NCBI GenBank assembly: GCA_944322395.1
Contig: CALUPA010000011.1
Coordinates: 1-50,218, forward strand
Length of the DNA: 50,218 nt
From: an uncultured Phocaeicola sp.
GTDB lineage: Bacteria > Bacteroidota > Bacteroidia > Bacteroidales > Bacteroidaceae
Direction of reading: 5' to 3'
The notes beneath the pieces are model-generated. The model searched no databases and was not told where the DNA came from. It saw only the letters and a program-made list of their open reading frames with translations. Of the stretch, positions 7,859-17,362 are shown piece after piece. The position numbers and the translations under genes were made by a program. The stretch's first letter is position 1; every line of letters starts with the position of its first letter.

Positions 7859-8737
7859 ATGGCAGTACAGAAAAAATTTGCTTTAGGAAGAGGTTTGGAT
7901 GCGCTGATATCCAATGAGGAAGTAAAAACTTCCGGCTCATCAAATATCGGCGAGATTGAATTGAGCAAAATTTCTGCCAATCCTAACCAGCCACGACGCG
8001 AATTTGACCCGGTTGCATTACAGGAACTGGCAGATTCTATTGCGGAGGTAGGTATCATCCAACCTATAACTTTAAGAAAGATTAGCGACGATTCATATCA
8101 GATTATTGCAGGAGAAAGAAGATTCAAGGCATCTGCCCTTGCCGGACTCAAAACCATACCGGCATATATAAAGACAGCAGATGATGAGAATGTTATGGAA
8201 ATGGCGCTGATAGAGAACATACAAAGAGAAGACTTGAACTCTTTGGAAATAGCCCTTGCATACCAACATCTGATAGAACAGTATGAGCTGACTCAGGAAA
8301 GGCTGAGCGAACGTGTAGGCAAGAACAGAACTACTGTTGCAAATTATCTCCGATTACTGAAACTGCCTGCCACTATACAGGTTGCATTGAAAAACAAGGA
8401 GATTGACATGGGACATGCCAGAGCACTCCTGGCTATTGAAGATCCGCAGACACAGTTGAAAATATTCAACGAAATAATTTCAAACGGATATTCAGTAAGA
8501 AAAGTGGAGGAACTGATAAAGGCTTTGAACAGCGAAAAAACCGGAAAAGAAATAAAAGGAAACAAACTTCCTGAAACATTCGGCGTACTTCAAAACCACC
8601 TGTCAAGTTTTTTTGGAACGAAAGTGCAATTGTCGTGCAGTGCAAAAGGAAAAGGGAAAATAAGTATTCCATTCAAGGACGAAGCTGACCTTGAAAGAAT
8701 TATGGAAATACTTGATTCATTAAAACAAACTGAATAA
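7859..8737 (+). CDS. parB: Chromosome-partitioning protein ParB/Spo0J
   Basis: ParB is a CTP-dependent DNA clamp that loads at parS and stimulates ParA. The N-terminal ParB/sulfiredoxin-like domain contains NPNQPRREFD near 41-50 and the CTPase motif AGERRFKAS near 84-92. The helix-turn-helix region with LSERVGKNRTTVANYLRLL follows near 142-160, and the C-terminal 60 residues suit the dimer domain. The length, 292, is normal. No full parS palindrome was seen in the window; only half-sites occur. Confidence 0.95.
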   Translation: MAVQKKFALGRGLDALISNEEVKTSGSSNIGEIELSKISANPNQPRREFDPVALQELADSIAEVGIIQPITLRKISDDSYQIIAGERRFKASALAGLKTIPAYIKTADDENVMEMALIENIQREDLNSLEIALAYQHLIEQYELTQERLSERVGKNRTTVANYLRLLKLPATIQVALKNKEIDMGHARALLAIEDPQTQLKIFNEIISNGYSVRKVEELIKALNSEKTGKEIKGNKLPETFGVLQNHLSSFFGTKVQLSCSAKGKGKISIPFKDEADLERIMEILDSLKQTE

Positions 8738-8748
8738 AGATAATTGTC

Positions 8749-9537
8749 TTGAAACCGAAATTCTTTACATATACAAGTTTCATTATGTTTTGTATCTCCC
8801 TGTTGATGTCATCAACAGTAGAGATACAAGCTACTGTTGTAGCAAATTATGAGACTATCTACCTTAATGATACAATAGCAAACGACAGTATTAAAAGAAA
8901 AGTTGACAATGACAGTATCAACCTCAAGAATTTCGACGAGGAGATTGACAAAAAAATAATGAATTTGGAAGCTCCCGTTGATACTGCATTATTGTCGTCC
9001 AAGTCGGACTCTGCATTGAATACCCCACCTAAAACGCAAAAGCGATGGATACCTGATTCAAACAAATCACTATGGATGGCAATGGTTCTTCCTGGAGCAG
9101 GACAGATTTATAACAAGAAATATTGGAAACTTCCTATTATATATGGTGGATTTGTGGGATGTGCGTATGCCCTGACATGGAATACGAAAATGTATAATGA
9201 CTATTCAAAGGCATATCAGGATATAATGAGCGATAATCCCAACAACGACAGTTACAAAGATTTTATCCCTTCATATGTGGATGTAGAAAGCAACCTGGAG
9301 TACTATCAGGAAACATTCAAGAATGCCAAAGATATATACAGAAGACAAAGAGACCTTAGTATTTTTGCATTCATAGGTGTATACTTGCTTTCGGTTATAG
9401 ATGCTTATGTGGATGCAGAATTATCTGATTTCGACATATCGAAAGATTTAGGTTTAAAACTTGAGCCTACCTTATTCAATGACGCGTTCCGTAACCGACC
9501 TCAGGGAATAGGACTACAATGCAATATTAAATTTTAA
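8749..9537 (+). CDS. DUF5683 domain-containing protein
   Basis: This 262-residue protein of unknown function has an N-terminal hydrophobic export signal and the conserved block SLWMAMVLPGAGQIYNKKYW near residues 107-126. Two later hydrophobic segments follow (about 130-146 and 205-222). These are the marks of the DUF5683 family found beside parB in Bacteroidota. The start is probably TTG at 8749. No ATG is available after the parB stop until residue 13, and the TTG start gives a basic N-terminus before the signal core. It lies 11 bases after parB and 3 bases before mltD, so it is co-transcribed. A role in the envelope is likely, but nothing more specific can be said. Confidence 0.8.
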   Translation: MKPKFFTYTSFIMFCISLLMSSTVEIQATVVANYETIYLNDTIANDSIKRKVDNDSINLKNFDEEIDKKIMNLEAPVDTALLSSKSDSALNTPPKTQKRWIPDSNKSLWMAMVLPGAGQIYNKKYWKLPIIYGGFVGCAYALTWNTKMYNDYSKAYQDIMSDNPNNDSYKDFIPSYVDVESNLEYYQETFKNAKDIYRRQRDLSIFAFIGVYLLSVIDAYVDAELSDFDISKDLGLKLEPTLFNDAFRNRPQGIGLQCNIKF

Positions 9538-9540
9538 ATT

Positions 9541-10779
9541 ATGAAGAAGATTATTATTTGCCTTTTATCATTGGGATTTTCCACTTTATATGCACAAGAA
9601 AAGACAGAAACTATAACTGTAAAAAATGATCAGGGAGAAAGTGAAGAGATAGAACTTCCACAGGGTATGCTATCATCAACGGACAGCCTTTATCTTGACT
9701 GGATTTCCAAGAACTACATCACACCCATAAACTGTGAATCAGGAATCTCCAATCCCAATATCAGTGATTCAGTCTACATTGACAGGCTACAAAGAATACC
9801 GGCAATCATTGAAATGCCTTATAATGATATAATAAGAAAATTCATAGACCAATATACAGGAAGACTACGTGAAACAGTTGCTTTCATGTTAAGTGCCAAC
9901 AACCTGTACATGCCTATTTTCGAAGAGGCACTTGAAATATACAATCTTCCACTTGAACTCAGATATCTGCCTGTAATAGAATCAGCACTTAATCCTAATG
10001 CCGTTTCACGACAAGGGGCAACAGGTCTATGGCAATTTATGCTCCGTACAGGTAAGATATACGGACTGGAAGTCAATACCCTGATAGACGAAAGAAGAGA
10101 TCCCATAAAATCGACATATGCCGCAGCAAGATATCTGAAAGACTTATATGATATCTACCATGACTGGAATCTCGTATTAGCAGCTTATAACTGTGGACCC
10201 GGAAATATAAACAAAGCAATAAGACGCGCCGGAGGAGCAACAGATTTCTGGTCTATCTATAATTTCCTTCCAAAGGAAACCAGAGGATATGTTCCAGCAT
10301 TCATAGCAGCTAATTACATAATGACTTACTACTGCGAACATAACATCAGACCAATGGCTATGCAAATGCCGGAAGGAACTGATACTATACACATCAACAA
10401 AAGTTTGAATCTTAACCAGATATCAGAAGTATGCAAAATAGATATTGAGCAACTACGTGCACTAAACCCGGAATTCAGGAAAGATATTATTCCCGGTAAT
10501 CAGAAAACATATGCATTGAGATTACCTAACAATATGATAAGCTGTTTTCTGGAGCACGAAGACAGCATTTATAATTACAAGCCTCAAATTTATCAAAACA
10601 GAAGAGCTACAGTAAAAGTAACTACACCAAAATCTGCCGAGGTTTACCATAAAATACGAAACGGAGAGACTCTGGGTGGAATAGCAGCCAAATATGGAGT
10701 GAGTGTAAACCAGATAAGAAGATTAAACGGAATAAAGGGTAGCAATATACGTGCCGGAAAGACAATTAGAATAAGATAA
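9541..10779 (+). CDS. mltD: Membrane-bound lytic murein transglycosylase D-like protein with LysM
   Basis: This 412-residue exported enzyme cleaves the MurNAc-GlcNAc bond of peptidoglycan, leaving 1,6-anhydro ends. A signal peptide covers residues 1-18 and ends STLYAQ. The SLT domain spans about 125-270, with catalytic Glu147 in LPVIESALNPNAVS and the family motifs GATGLWQFM (159-167) and LAAYNCGPGNINKA. A degenerate LysM-like segment (about 290-335) precedes a clear LysM (about 367-412) that binds glycan strands. It follows the DUF5683 gene by 3 bases and ends the parAB operon at a strong terminator. Confidence 0.92.
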   Translation: MKKIIICLLSLGFSTLYAQEKTETITVKNDQGESEEIELPQGMLSSTDSLYLDWISKNYITPINCESGISNPNISDSVYIDRLQRIPAIIEMPYNDIIRKFIDQYTGRLRETVAFMLSANNLYMPIFEEALEIYNLPLELRYLPVIESALNPNAVSRQGATGLWQFMLRTGKIYGLEVNTLIDERRDPIKSTYAAARYLKDLYDIYHDWNLVLAAYNCGPGNINKAIRRAGGATDFWSIYNFLPKETRGYVPAFIAANYIMTYYCEHNIRPMAMQMPEGTDTIHINKSLNLNQISEVCKIDIEQLRALNPEFRKDIIPGNQKTYALRLPNNMISCFLEHEDSIYNYKPQIYQNRRATVKVTTPKSAEVYHKIRNGETLGGIAAKYGVSVNQIRRLNGIKGSNIRAGKTIRIR

Positions 10780-10786
10780 AAAAAAT

Positions 10787-10832
10787 AAAAAGCAAGTATT
10801 TCAATTAATTACACAGAAATACTTGCTTTTTT
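10787..10832 (+). terminator. Terminator of the parAB-mltD operon
   Basis: Arms AAAAAGCAAGTATTTC (10787-10802) and GAAATACTTGCTTTTT (10816-10831) are perfect complements with a 13-base loop, and a run of T follows. The T-run overlaps the start of the relA promoter region. Confidence 0.85.
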
Positions 10833-10852
10833 TTGATTATTTCATATTTTTG
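10823..10852 (+). promoter_or_regulatory. Probable promoter of relA/spoT
   Basis: TTGC (10823-10826), 18 bases, then TATTTTTG (10845-10852). The spacing is one base short of consensus. It places transcription just before the GGAGGAA and ATG at 10884. Confidence 0.4.
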
Positions 10853-10883
10853 CACTTATATTATTTTTTGGAGGAATACGTAT

Positions 10884-13160
10884 ATGACGGATGAGAAACT
10901 TACCCAAGAACAAGCTGACGAAAAAATAATAAATGAAGCATTCGAAGAACTTCTTGCCAGATATCTGGAAAGCAGACACAGGAAAAAGGTCGAAATAATT
11001 ACCAAAGCTTTCAACTTTGCCAAACAAGCCCACAAAGGTGTAAGGCGACGTTCGGGTGAACCATATATATTGCACCCAATTGCTGTGGCAAGAATAGCAT
11101 GCTGCGAAATAGGATTAGGATCTACATCTATATGTGCAGCATTACTTCATGATGTGGTGGAAGATACCGATTATACAGTTGAAGACATACAAAATCTTTT
11201 TGGAGAAAGAATAGCACTGATTGTTGATGGACTGACTAAAATATCAGGAGGTATATTTGGGGACAGAGCATCAGCCCAAGCAGAAAACTTCAAGAAACTG
11301 CTGCTAACCATGAATGACGATATCAGAGTAATACTGATAAAAATATCCGACCGTCTTCATAACATGCGAACACTTGGTTCAATGCTGCCAAGCAAACAAT
11401 ACAAAATAGCCGGTGAAACACTATATATATATGCACCGCTTGCAAATAGGCTGGGTCTGAATAAAATAAAAACTGAACTGGAAGACCTTAGTTTCAAATA
11501 TGAACATCCGGAAGCCTACAACCAAATACAGAAAAAACTGGAAGCGACACAGGCTGAACGTGATTCCCTTTTTGAAGAATTTACCGCCCCAATAAAGCAA
11601 CAGCTTAACAATATGGGGTTGAAATATAAAATTCTTGCAAGAGTAAAGTCACCGTATTCCATATGGAATAAGATGCAAACCAAACATATAACTTTTGAAG
11701 AAATATATGATATTCTTGCAGTTAGAATAATATTTGAGCCTGAAAGTCCTGACAAGGAAGCTATTGACTGTTTTAATATATACGTTTCTATTTCAAGTAT
11801 ATACAAACCACACCCAGATAGGCTCAGAGACTGGGTAAGCCATCCTAAAGCAAATGGTTATCAAGCCCTGCATGTTACATTAATGAGTAATCAGGGTAGA
11901 TGGATTGAAGTCCAGATACGCAGCAACCGAATGGACGAAATAGCAGAACAGGGATTTGCTGCACACTGGAAATACAAAGAAGGCGGAATAAGCGAAGATG
12001 AAGGTGAACTCGGTAAATGGCTACATACCATTAAAGAAATCTTGGACGATCCACAACCGGACGCTCTCGATTTTCTTGATACTATAAAACTTAATCTTTT
12101 CGCTTCGGAAATATTTGTATTTACCCCAAAAGGCGAAATCAAGACTATGCCACAAAACTGTACGGCACTGGATTTTGCTTTCTCCATACACACATTCCTG
12201 GGAAGCCACTGTATTGGTGCAAAGGTTAATCATAAGCTAGTACCGCTAAGCCACAAACTACAGAGTGGTGATCAGGTAGAAATACTTACATCAAAATCAC
12301 AGAAAGTACAGCCGGATTGGGTAAACTTTGCTACTACAGCAAAAGCAAAAGCCAAGATACAGGCTATTCTAAGAAGAGAACGTAAAGAAACCCAACAACT
12401 TGGTGAGGAAATACTTAATGAGTTCCTCAAAAATGCAAAAATTGAATTCAACGAAGAAAACATATCAAAACTATGCAAGTTGCACAATGTTAAATCGAAT
12501 GATGAACTAATGCTGTTGATTGGACAGAAAGTTATAAAATTAGGAGATAATGACATTGAAGAATTCAAAGAAAAAACAACAAACAACGGTTGGAAAAAAT
12601 TCATACCTTTCAATTTTGGAGGAAATAACAAGAATAAAACTCAAAAACAGGAAAAAGAAACTACTCCTGCAATAAACATTGACAAGAAAAAGATAGTAAA
12701 ACTAACTCCGGACACCATACAAAAGAATTATATAATAGCAGATTGCTGTAAACCTATTCCGGGGGATGACGTTTTAGGATATATTGATGACAACAATAGA
12801 ATTATAATACACAAACTGCATTGCCCTATTGCCGCACAACTGAAATCAAGTTTTGGCAACAGGCTTTTGGCAGTGCAATGGGAAACAGGTAAGGCGTTAT
12901 ATTTCCCTGTTAATGTTTTTGTAAAAGGAATTGACGGTATAGGAATATTAAACAAAGTGACAGAAATAATCTCACAACAACTCAATGTTAATATTCATAA
13001 ATTGCATATAGAGTCAAATGACGGTATATTCGTAGGAAGAATACAACTGTTTGTACACGATGTAGATGACGTAAATACTATCTGTAACAACTTAAAGAAA
13101 ATAGAAAACGTAAAACGCGTGACAAGAATAGAAAACTTTGACGATGACACTACCGATTAA
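10884..13160 (+). CDS. Bifunctional (p)ppGpp synthetase/hydrolase (RelA/SpoT family)
   Basis: This long Rel protein makes and degrades the alarmone (p)ppGpp. The HD hydrolase motif LLHDVVEDT is intact near residues 90-98, so hydrolysis is expected. The synthetase domain follows, with RVKSPYSIWNKMQ and the DILAVRIIF block. Then come the TGS domain (IFVFTPKGEIKTMP), the zinc-finger-like CC segment (IIADCCKPIPGDD) and a C-terminal ACT domain. I start at ATG 10884 (MTDEKL, 758 residues). The longer frame from 10833 would begin inside the predicted promoter, and a GGAGGAA sequence lies 7 bases before 10884. Its stop overlaps that of convergent merR by 4 bases. Confidence 0.93.
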   Translation: MTDEKLTQEQADEKIINEAFEELLARYLESRHRKKVEIITKAFNFAKQAHKGVRRRSGEPYILHPIAVARIACCEIGLGSTSICAALLHDVVEDTDYTVEDIQNLFGERIALIVDGLTKISGGIFGDRASAQAENFKKLLLTMNDDIRVILIKISDRLHNMRTLGSMLPSKQYKIAGETLYIYAPLANRLGLNKIKTELEDLSFKYEHPEAYNQIQKKLEATQAERDSLFEEFTAPIKQQLNNMGLKYKILARVKSPYSIWNKMQTKHITFEEIYDILAVRIIFEPESPDKEAIDCFNIYVSISSIYKPHPDRLRDWVSHPKANGYQALHVTLMSNQGRWIEVQIRSNRMDEIAEQGFAAHWKYKEGGISEDEGELGKWLHTIKEILDDPQPDALDFLDTIKLNLFASEIFVFTPKGEIKTMPQNCTALDFAFSIHTFLGSHCIGAKVNHKLVPLSHKLQSGDQVEILTSKSQKVQPDWVNFATTAKAKAKIQAILRRERKETQQLGEEILNEFLKNAKIEFNEENISKLCKLHNVKSNDELMLLIGQKVIKLGDNDIEEFKEKTTNNGWKKFIPFNFGGNNKNKTQKQEKETTPAINIDKKKIVKLTPDTIQKNYIIADCCKPIPGDDVLGYIDDNNRIIIHKLHCPIAAQLKSSFGNRLLAVQWETGKALYFPVNVFVKGIDGIGILNKVTEIISQQLNVNIHKLHIESNDGIFVGRIQLFVHDVDDVNTICNNLKKIENVKRVTRIENFDDDTTD

Positions 13161-13504
13161 GTCATATAATCGAGCTCCTTACGAATACTAAGGAGCTCTT
13201 CTTTTATATCTTTTAAACGTTCTATTATATCTACATTCCTGGTTTCAAGCTCCCTCTCCTGCTTCAACCTCTGTTTGGCTCCTGCCAATGTAAGACCTTT
13301 TTCTTTTACAAGATGATAAACCAAACGTATATTATCTATATCTTCCTTCCTATATTGACGCACTTTGCCAACTGTTTTCTTTGGAGAAATAAAAGGGAAC
13401 TCCTTCTCCCAATATCTCAATAAAGATTCATTTACATCAAACATTTGTGCAACTTCACTTATGGAATAATATATTTTCAACTCTTTGTCAGGACGTAAAG
13501 CCAT
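13157..13504 (-). CDS. MerR family transcriptional regulator
   Basis: This 115-residue protein carries a MerR-type winged helix-turn-helix at residues 12-80: YYSISEVAQMFDVNESLLRYW, then the wing with GKVRQYRKEDIDNIRLVYHLV. A short coiled coil forms the rest. It lacks a C-terminal effector domain, so it probably does not bind a small molecule as classical MerR proteins do. It is transcribed after the M23 peptidase gene, 19 bases downstream, and ends tail-to-tail with relA/spoT. The pairing of this small regulator with the peptidase and alaS is conserved in Bacteroidales. The target is unknown. Confidence 0.88.
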   Translation of the reverse strand: MALRPDKELKIYYSISEVAQMFDVNESLLRYWEKEFPFISPKKTVGKVRQYRKEDIDNIRLVYHLVKEKGLTLAGAKQRLKQERELETRNVDIIERLKDIKEELLSIRKELDYMT

Positions 13505-13523
13505 AGAATTAATACTTTAAAAA

Positions 13524-14492
13524 TTAATCATAAACCTTTCCATGATTGGAAGCTATTTCAACCATCTTGTCATAATCTTCAGCATTCAAATCCATGAAAT
13601 AATAGTTAACAGGATTGACTACTTTCCCTTTTACATGAACCTCGTAGTGTAAATGTGGCCCTGTACTTTTACCGGTACTTCCTACCTCGCCTATAATTTC
13701 ACCTCTGACAACATTCTGACCGGTTCTAACCTTTATTTTACTCAGATGAGCATATTTTGTTACATATCCAAATCCATGATCTACGTTTATACAGTATCCG
13801 TAAAGTCCCTCCCAACCTGCTTTAATCACCTTTCCGTTACCAGTGACATATACAGAAGTACCTACATTGGCTGAAAAGTCCATTCCTTCGTGAAACTTAA
13901 CAGTCTTATATATAGGGTCTATTCGTGTTCCATAACCAGAAGCTGTTCGCTTTAAATCCTTATTTGAAACAGGCTGAATTGCTGGAATACATTCAATCAT
14001 TTCATCATGTTTTTTACATAATTCTACGACCTCATCAAAAGATTCTGACTGAATGTACAATTGTCTGGCTAACAAATCCATTTTCTTTGAAGTATTAACC
14101 ACCAATCTTGAATTAGCCATATCCATAAGTTCGCCGTATCTGTTAGTATTTCCATAACTTGCAAGTCTAAGCCTATCGTTCACAGGATCAGCCTGCATAA
14201 TAACCCTATACAGATTGTCATCTCGCTGCTGTATCTGTTTCATAACATTAAGAGCTTCATCAAGACGTGTTGACAAGATATGATACTGAGCCTGCAACTG
14301 AGAATTTTCGGTACGTAATCCTCGTTCGGATGGAGAACCAAAAATAATAAACAAAACCAGAAAACTTCCGGCACCCAATCCCATTCCTACAAACAAACGC
14401 CTCAAATAACTCATTATTCTCTGACGTAAAGTAGGGTAAATACGGTCATAAGTTCTGGTCTTTGGATTATATATATAATAAACTTTGCGCAT
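13524..14492 (-). CDS. M23 family metallopeptidase (LytM-type)
   Basis: This 322-residue cell-wall endopeptidase homologue has a cytoplasmic N-terminus of about 34 residues, one membrane helix (about 35-52), a coiled-coil segment (60-95), and a C-terminal LytM domain (about 185-300). The zinc ligands are present: His201 and Asp205 in FHEGMDFS, and the HLH motif at 280-282 (GPHLHYEV). It should therefore be an active DD-endopeptidase rather than an EnvC-type activator with a broken site, though this is inferred. It is divergent from alaS, and the two promoters overlap. Confidence 0.9.
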   Translation of the reverse strand: MRKVYYIYNPKTRTYDRIYPTLRQRIMSYLRRLFVGMGLGAGSFLVLFIIFGSPSERGLRTENSQLQAQYHILSTRLDEALNVMKQIQQRDDNLYRVIMQADPVNDRLRLASYGNTNRYGELMDMANSRLVVNTSKKMDLLARQLYIQSESFDEVVELCKKHDEMIECIPAIQPVSNKDLKRTASGYGTRIDPIYKTVKFHEGMDFSANVGTSVYVTGNGKVIKAGWEGLYGYCINVDHGFGYVTKYAHLSKIKVRTGQNVVRGEIIGEVGSTGKSTGPHLHYEVHVKGKVVNPVNYYFMDLNAEDYDKMVEIASNHGKVYD

Positions 14493-14555
14493 TCCTACCT
14501 GTTTTTATGAAAAAATAAGATACAAGATATCAATATTTTGCACCAATTTTAACGA

Positions 14556-14586
14556 CAAAAATAATAAAACAAGTTATCTTTGCAAA
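14556..14586 (-). promoter_or_regulatory. Promoter of the M23 peptidase gene
   Basis: Minus strand: TTTG (14583-14586), 19 bases, TATTTTTG (14556-14563). This is a perfect consensus match. The -33 is next to the -7 of the opposite alaS promoter. Confidence 0.7.
14575..14582 (+). promoter_or_regulatory. -7 element of the alaS promoter
   Basis: TATCTTTG at 14575-14582 matches TAnnTTTG and lies 41 bases before the alaS start codon. No good TTTG is present at -33. The element lies within the footprint of the divergent M23 promoter, so the two polymerases must compete. Confidence 0.55.
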
Positions 14587-14623
14587 TCAATTTTCAGAAT
14601 ATTAACCATCATCAAATATAAAT

Positions 14624-17245
14624 ATGTTGACAGCAAATGAAATCCGCGACTCGTTCGTTAAATTCTTCGAGTCGAAAGGACATCAGATTGTGCCTTCGGC
14701 ACCAATGGTTATTAAGGACGACCCTACGCTGATGTTCACCAATGCAGGTATGAACCAGTTTAAGGATATTATCCTGGGAAATCATCCCGCAAAATATAAA
14801 CGTGTTACTGACTCGCAGAAGTGTCTCCGTGTGAGCGGAAAGCACAATGACCTTGAGGAAGTAGGACATGATACATATCATCACACAATGTTCGAAATGC
14901 TCGGTAACTGGTCTTTCGGAGATTATTTCAAGAAAGAAGCTATAGAATGGGCATGGGAATTTTTGGTAGATGTACTTAAGATTGATCCTAAAAACCTTTA
15001 TGCAACTGTCTTCGAAGGAAGCCCTGAAGAAGGATTGGAACGCGACAACGAAGCTGCAGGCTATTGGGCAAAGTATATGCCAGAAGATCATATCATAAAC
15101 GGAAACAAACATGATAATTTCTGGGAAATGGGTGATACAGGACCTTGTGGACCTTGCTCGGAAATTCATATCGACCTCCGTCCTGAAGAAGAACGTGCCG
15201 CTGTACCGGGGCGTGAGCTTGTAAACCACGATCATCCACAGGTTATAGAAATTTGGAACCTTGTGTTCATGCAGTACAACCGTAAAGCTGACGGAAGCCT
15301 GGAATCTCTTCCTGCAAAGGTTATCGACACAGGTATGGGATTTGAACGTCTCTGTATGGCTATGCAGGGAAAACGTTCAAACTATGATACTGACGTATTC
15401 CAGCCAATCATCAAGGTGATAGGCGACCTTGCGGGTGTAGCTTACGGTAAAGAAGAAAAGACTGATGTGGCAATGCGTGTTATTGCAGACCACATCCGTA
15501 CTATAGCTTTCTCTATCACAGACGGACAATTACCATCGAATGCAAAAGCTGGTTATGTAATCCGCCGTATCCTTCGTCGTGCGGTACGTTATGCATATAC
15601 ATTCCTGGGGCAGAAGCAAGCGTTCATGCATCGTCTGGTTCCTGTTCTGGTGGAAAACATGGGTGGGGCTTATCCTGAACTGAAAGCTCAGCAAGGCCTG
15701 ATTGAAAAGGTTATCAAGGAAGAGGAGGAATCATTCCTCCGCACTCTGGAGACAGGTATCCGCCTGCTGGACAAGACTATGAACGAGGCGAAGGCTGCCG
15801 GAAAGACTGAAATCAGTGGTATGGATGCATTTACTCTGTATGATACATTCGGATTCCCATTCGACCTTACTGAGCTTATCCTCCGCGAAAACGGACTTAC
15901 TGCCGATGTGAAAGGTTTCGAGGCGGAGATGGAAAAACAGAAGGCACGTGCGCGTAATGCAGCTGCTGTGGAGACCGGCGACTGGGTGACTCTGAAAGAA
16001 GGCGAGACTGCATTCGTGGGATATGACTATACTGAATATGAGACTTCTATCCTGCGCTACCGCCAGGTGAAGCAGAAGAATCAGACTCTTTATCAGATAG
16101 TGCTGAGTGACACTCCTTTCTATGCTGAAAGCGGTGGCCAGGTGGGCGACACAGGTGTACTGGTAAGCGAATTCGAGACTATTGAAATTATTGATACAAA
16201 GAAAGAAAATAACCTTCCTATACATATCACAAAGAGATTGCCAGAACATCCTGAAGCTCCGATGATGGCTTGTGTGGATACAGACAAACGTAGTGCTTGT
16301 GCTGCAAATCACTCATGTACTCACTTGTTGGACGAAGCATTGCGTCAGGTTCTTGGAACACATGTAGAACAGAAAGGTTCGCTCGTAACTCCTGATTCTT
16401 TGCGTTTCGACTTCTCGCACTTCCAGAAGGTTACTCCAGAACAGATTCGCGAAGTAGAACATTTGGTAAATGCAAAAATCCGTGAGAATGTTCCTTTGAC
16501 TGAATATCGCAATCTGCCTATAGAAAAAGCTAAGGAACTTGGTGCAATCGCACTATTCGGCGAAAAATATGGTGACGAAGTTCGTGTGGTTCAGTTCGGT
16601 TCGTCTATCGAATTCTGTGGTGGTACTCACGTATCTGCAACAGGTAAGATTGGTATGGTTAAAATCATTTCTGAAAGCTCTGTAGCTGCAGGTGTACGCC
16701 GTATAGAAGCTGTAACCGGTGCTAAAGTAGAAGAAATGCTGGATACTATACAGGATACTCTTGCCGATCTTAAGGCATTGTTCAATAATGCTCCTGACCT
16801 GAAAGTTGCCATCAACAAGTATATTGAGGAAAACTCAGGCTTGAAGAAGCAGGTAGAAGAGTTCATGAAAGAAAAAGAAGCTACTGTTAAAGCTAAGCTG
16901 ATTGAAAATGCTAAAGATGTGGAAGGCATGAAGGTGGTGAGCGCTGTGCTTCCTCTGCCTGCTGATACAGTGAAGAACCTTGCATTCCAGCTGAAAGGTG
17001 AAATGGGCGGCAATCTATTTGTTGCTATAGGCAGTGCATACGAAGGCAAGCCTATGCTTACTGTGATGCTTGGAGAGGACTTGGTGAAAGCTGGTATGAA
17101 TGCCGGTGCTATGGTGCGCGAGGCTGCCAAACTGATTCAGGGTGGTGGCGGCGGTCAGCCTCACTTCGCTACTGCGGGTGGCAAGAATGCCGACGGACTG
17201 AATGCTGCTGTAGACAAGCTGCTGGAAATGGCTGTGAATAAGTAA
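14624..17245 (+). CDS. alaS: Alanyl-tRNA synthetase
   Basis: AlaRS charges tRNA-Ala in the cytoplasm. The 873-residue length is standard. The class II catalytic domain starts at the N-terminus, with [11 protein letters not shown] (motif 1 region) and the [17 protein letters not shown] block. The editing domain has [12 protein letters not shown] near 565-576 and the zinc-type FCGGTH near 665-670. The C-Ala domain ends with the Gly-rich [15 protein letters not shown] block. Codon use looks more GC-rich than in relA beside it, as expected of a highly expressed gene. Confidence 0.98.
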   Translation: MLTANEIRDSFVKFFESKGHQIVPSAPMVIKDDPTLMFTNAGMNQFKDIILGNHPAKYKRVTDSQKCLRVSGKHNDLEEVGHDTYHHTMFEMLGNWSFGDYFKKEAIEWAWEFLVDVLKIDPKNLYATVFEGSPEEGLERDNEAAGYWAKYMPEDHIINGNKHDNFWEMGDTGPCGPCSEIHIDLRPEEERAAVPGRELVNHDHPQVIEIWNLVFMQYNRKADGSLESLPAKVIDTGMGFERLCMAMQGKRSNYDTDVFQPIIKVIGDLAGVAYGKEEKTDVAMRVIADHIRTIAFSITDGQLPSNAKAGYVIRRILRRAVRYAYTFLGQKQAFMHRLVPVLVENMGGAYPELKAQQGLIEKVIKEEEESFLRTLETGIRLLDKTMNEAKAAGKTEISGMDAFTLYDTFGFPFDLTELILRENGLTADVKGFEAEMEKQKARARNAAAVETGDWVTLKEGETAFVGYDYTEYETSILRYRQVKQKNQTLYQIVLSDTPFYAESGGQVGDTGVLVSEFETIEIIDTKKENNLPIHITKRLPEHPEAPMMACVDTDKRSACAANHSCTHLLDEALRQVLGTHVEQKGSLVTPDSLRFDFSHFQKVTPEQIREVEHLVNAKIRENVPLTEYRNLPIEKAKELGAIALFGEKYGDEVRVVQFGSSIEFCGGTHVSATGKIGMVKIISESSVAAGVRRIEAVTGAKVEEMLDTIQDTLADLKALFNNAPDLKVAINKYIEENSGLKKQVEEFMKEKEATVKAKLIENAKDVEGMKVVSAVLPLPADTVKNLAFQLKGEMGGNLFVAIGSAYEGKPMLTVMLGEDLVKAGMNAGAMVREAAKLIQGGGGGQPHFATAGGKNADGLNAAVDKLLEMAVNK

Positions 17246-17279
17246 TTCAAGAAGACTGCAAGACATATATAATATAAAG

Positions 17280-17315
17280 GAGGCAGGGCCCGGATGTGTG
17301 GCTCTGCCTCTTTTT
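17280..17315 (+). terminator. Terminator of alaS
   Basis: AGGCAGGGCC (17281-17290) pairs with GGCTCTGCCT (17300-17309) through one G-T wobble, followed by TTTTT. It lies about 35 bases after the alaS stop. Confidence 0.75.
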
Positions 17316-17362
17316 GTGCTTTTATGCCCTGTCCGGGCTGAAAGCATGTTTTCTTAAATCTG

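Noticed and set aside
9874-9882. CGTGAAACA, half of a parS site near parAB
   Set aside because: The left half of the palindrome is not present; a similar half-site near 36463 also lacks its partner. No parS is called.
14612-15235. 207-codon open frame on the minus strand
   Set aside because: It is opposite the catalytic domain of alaS and is a frame shadow.
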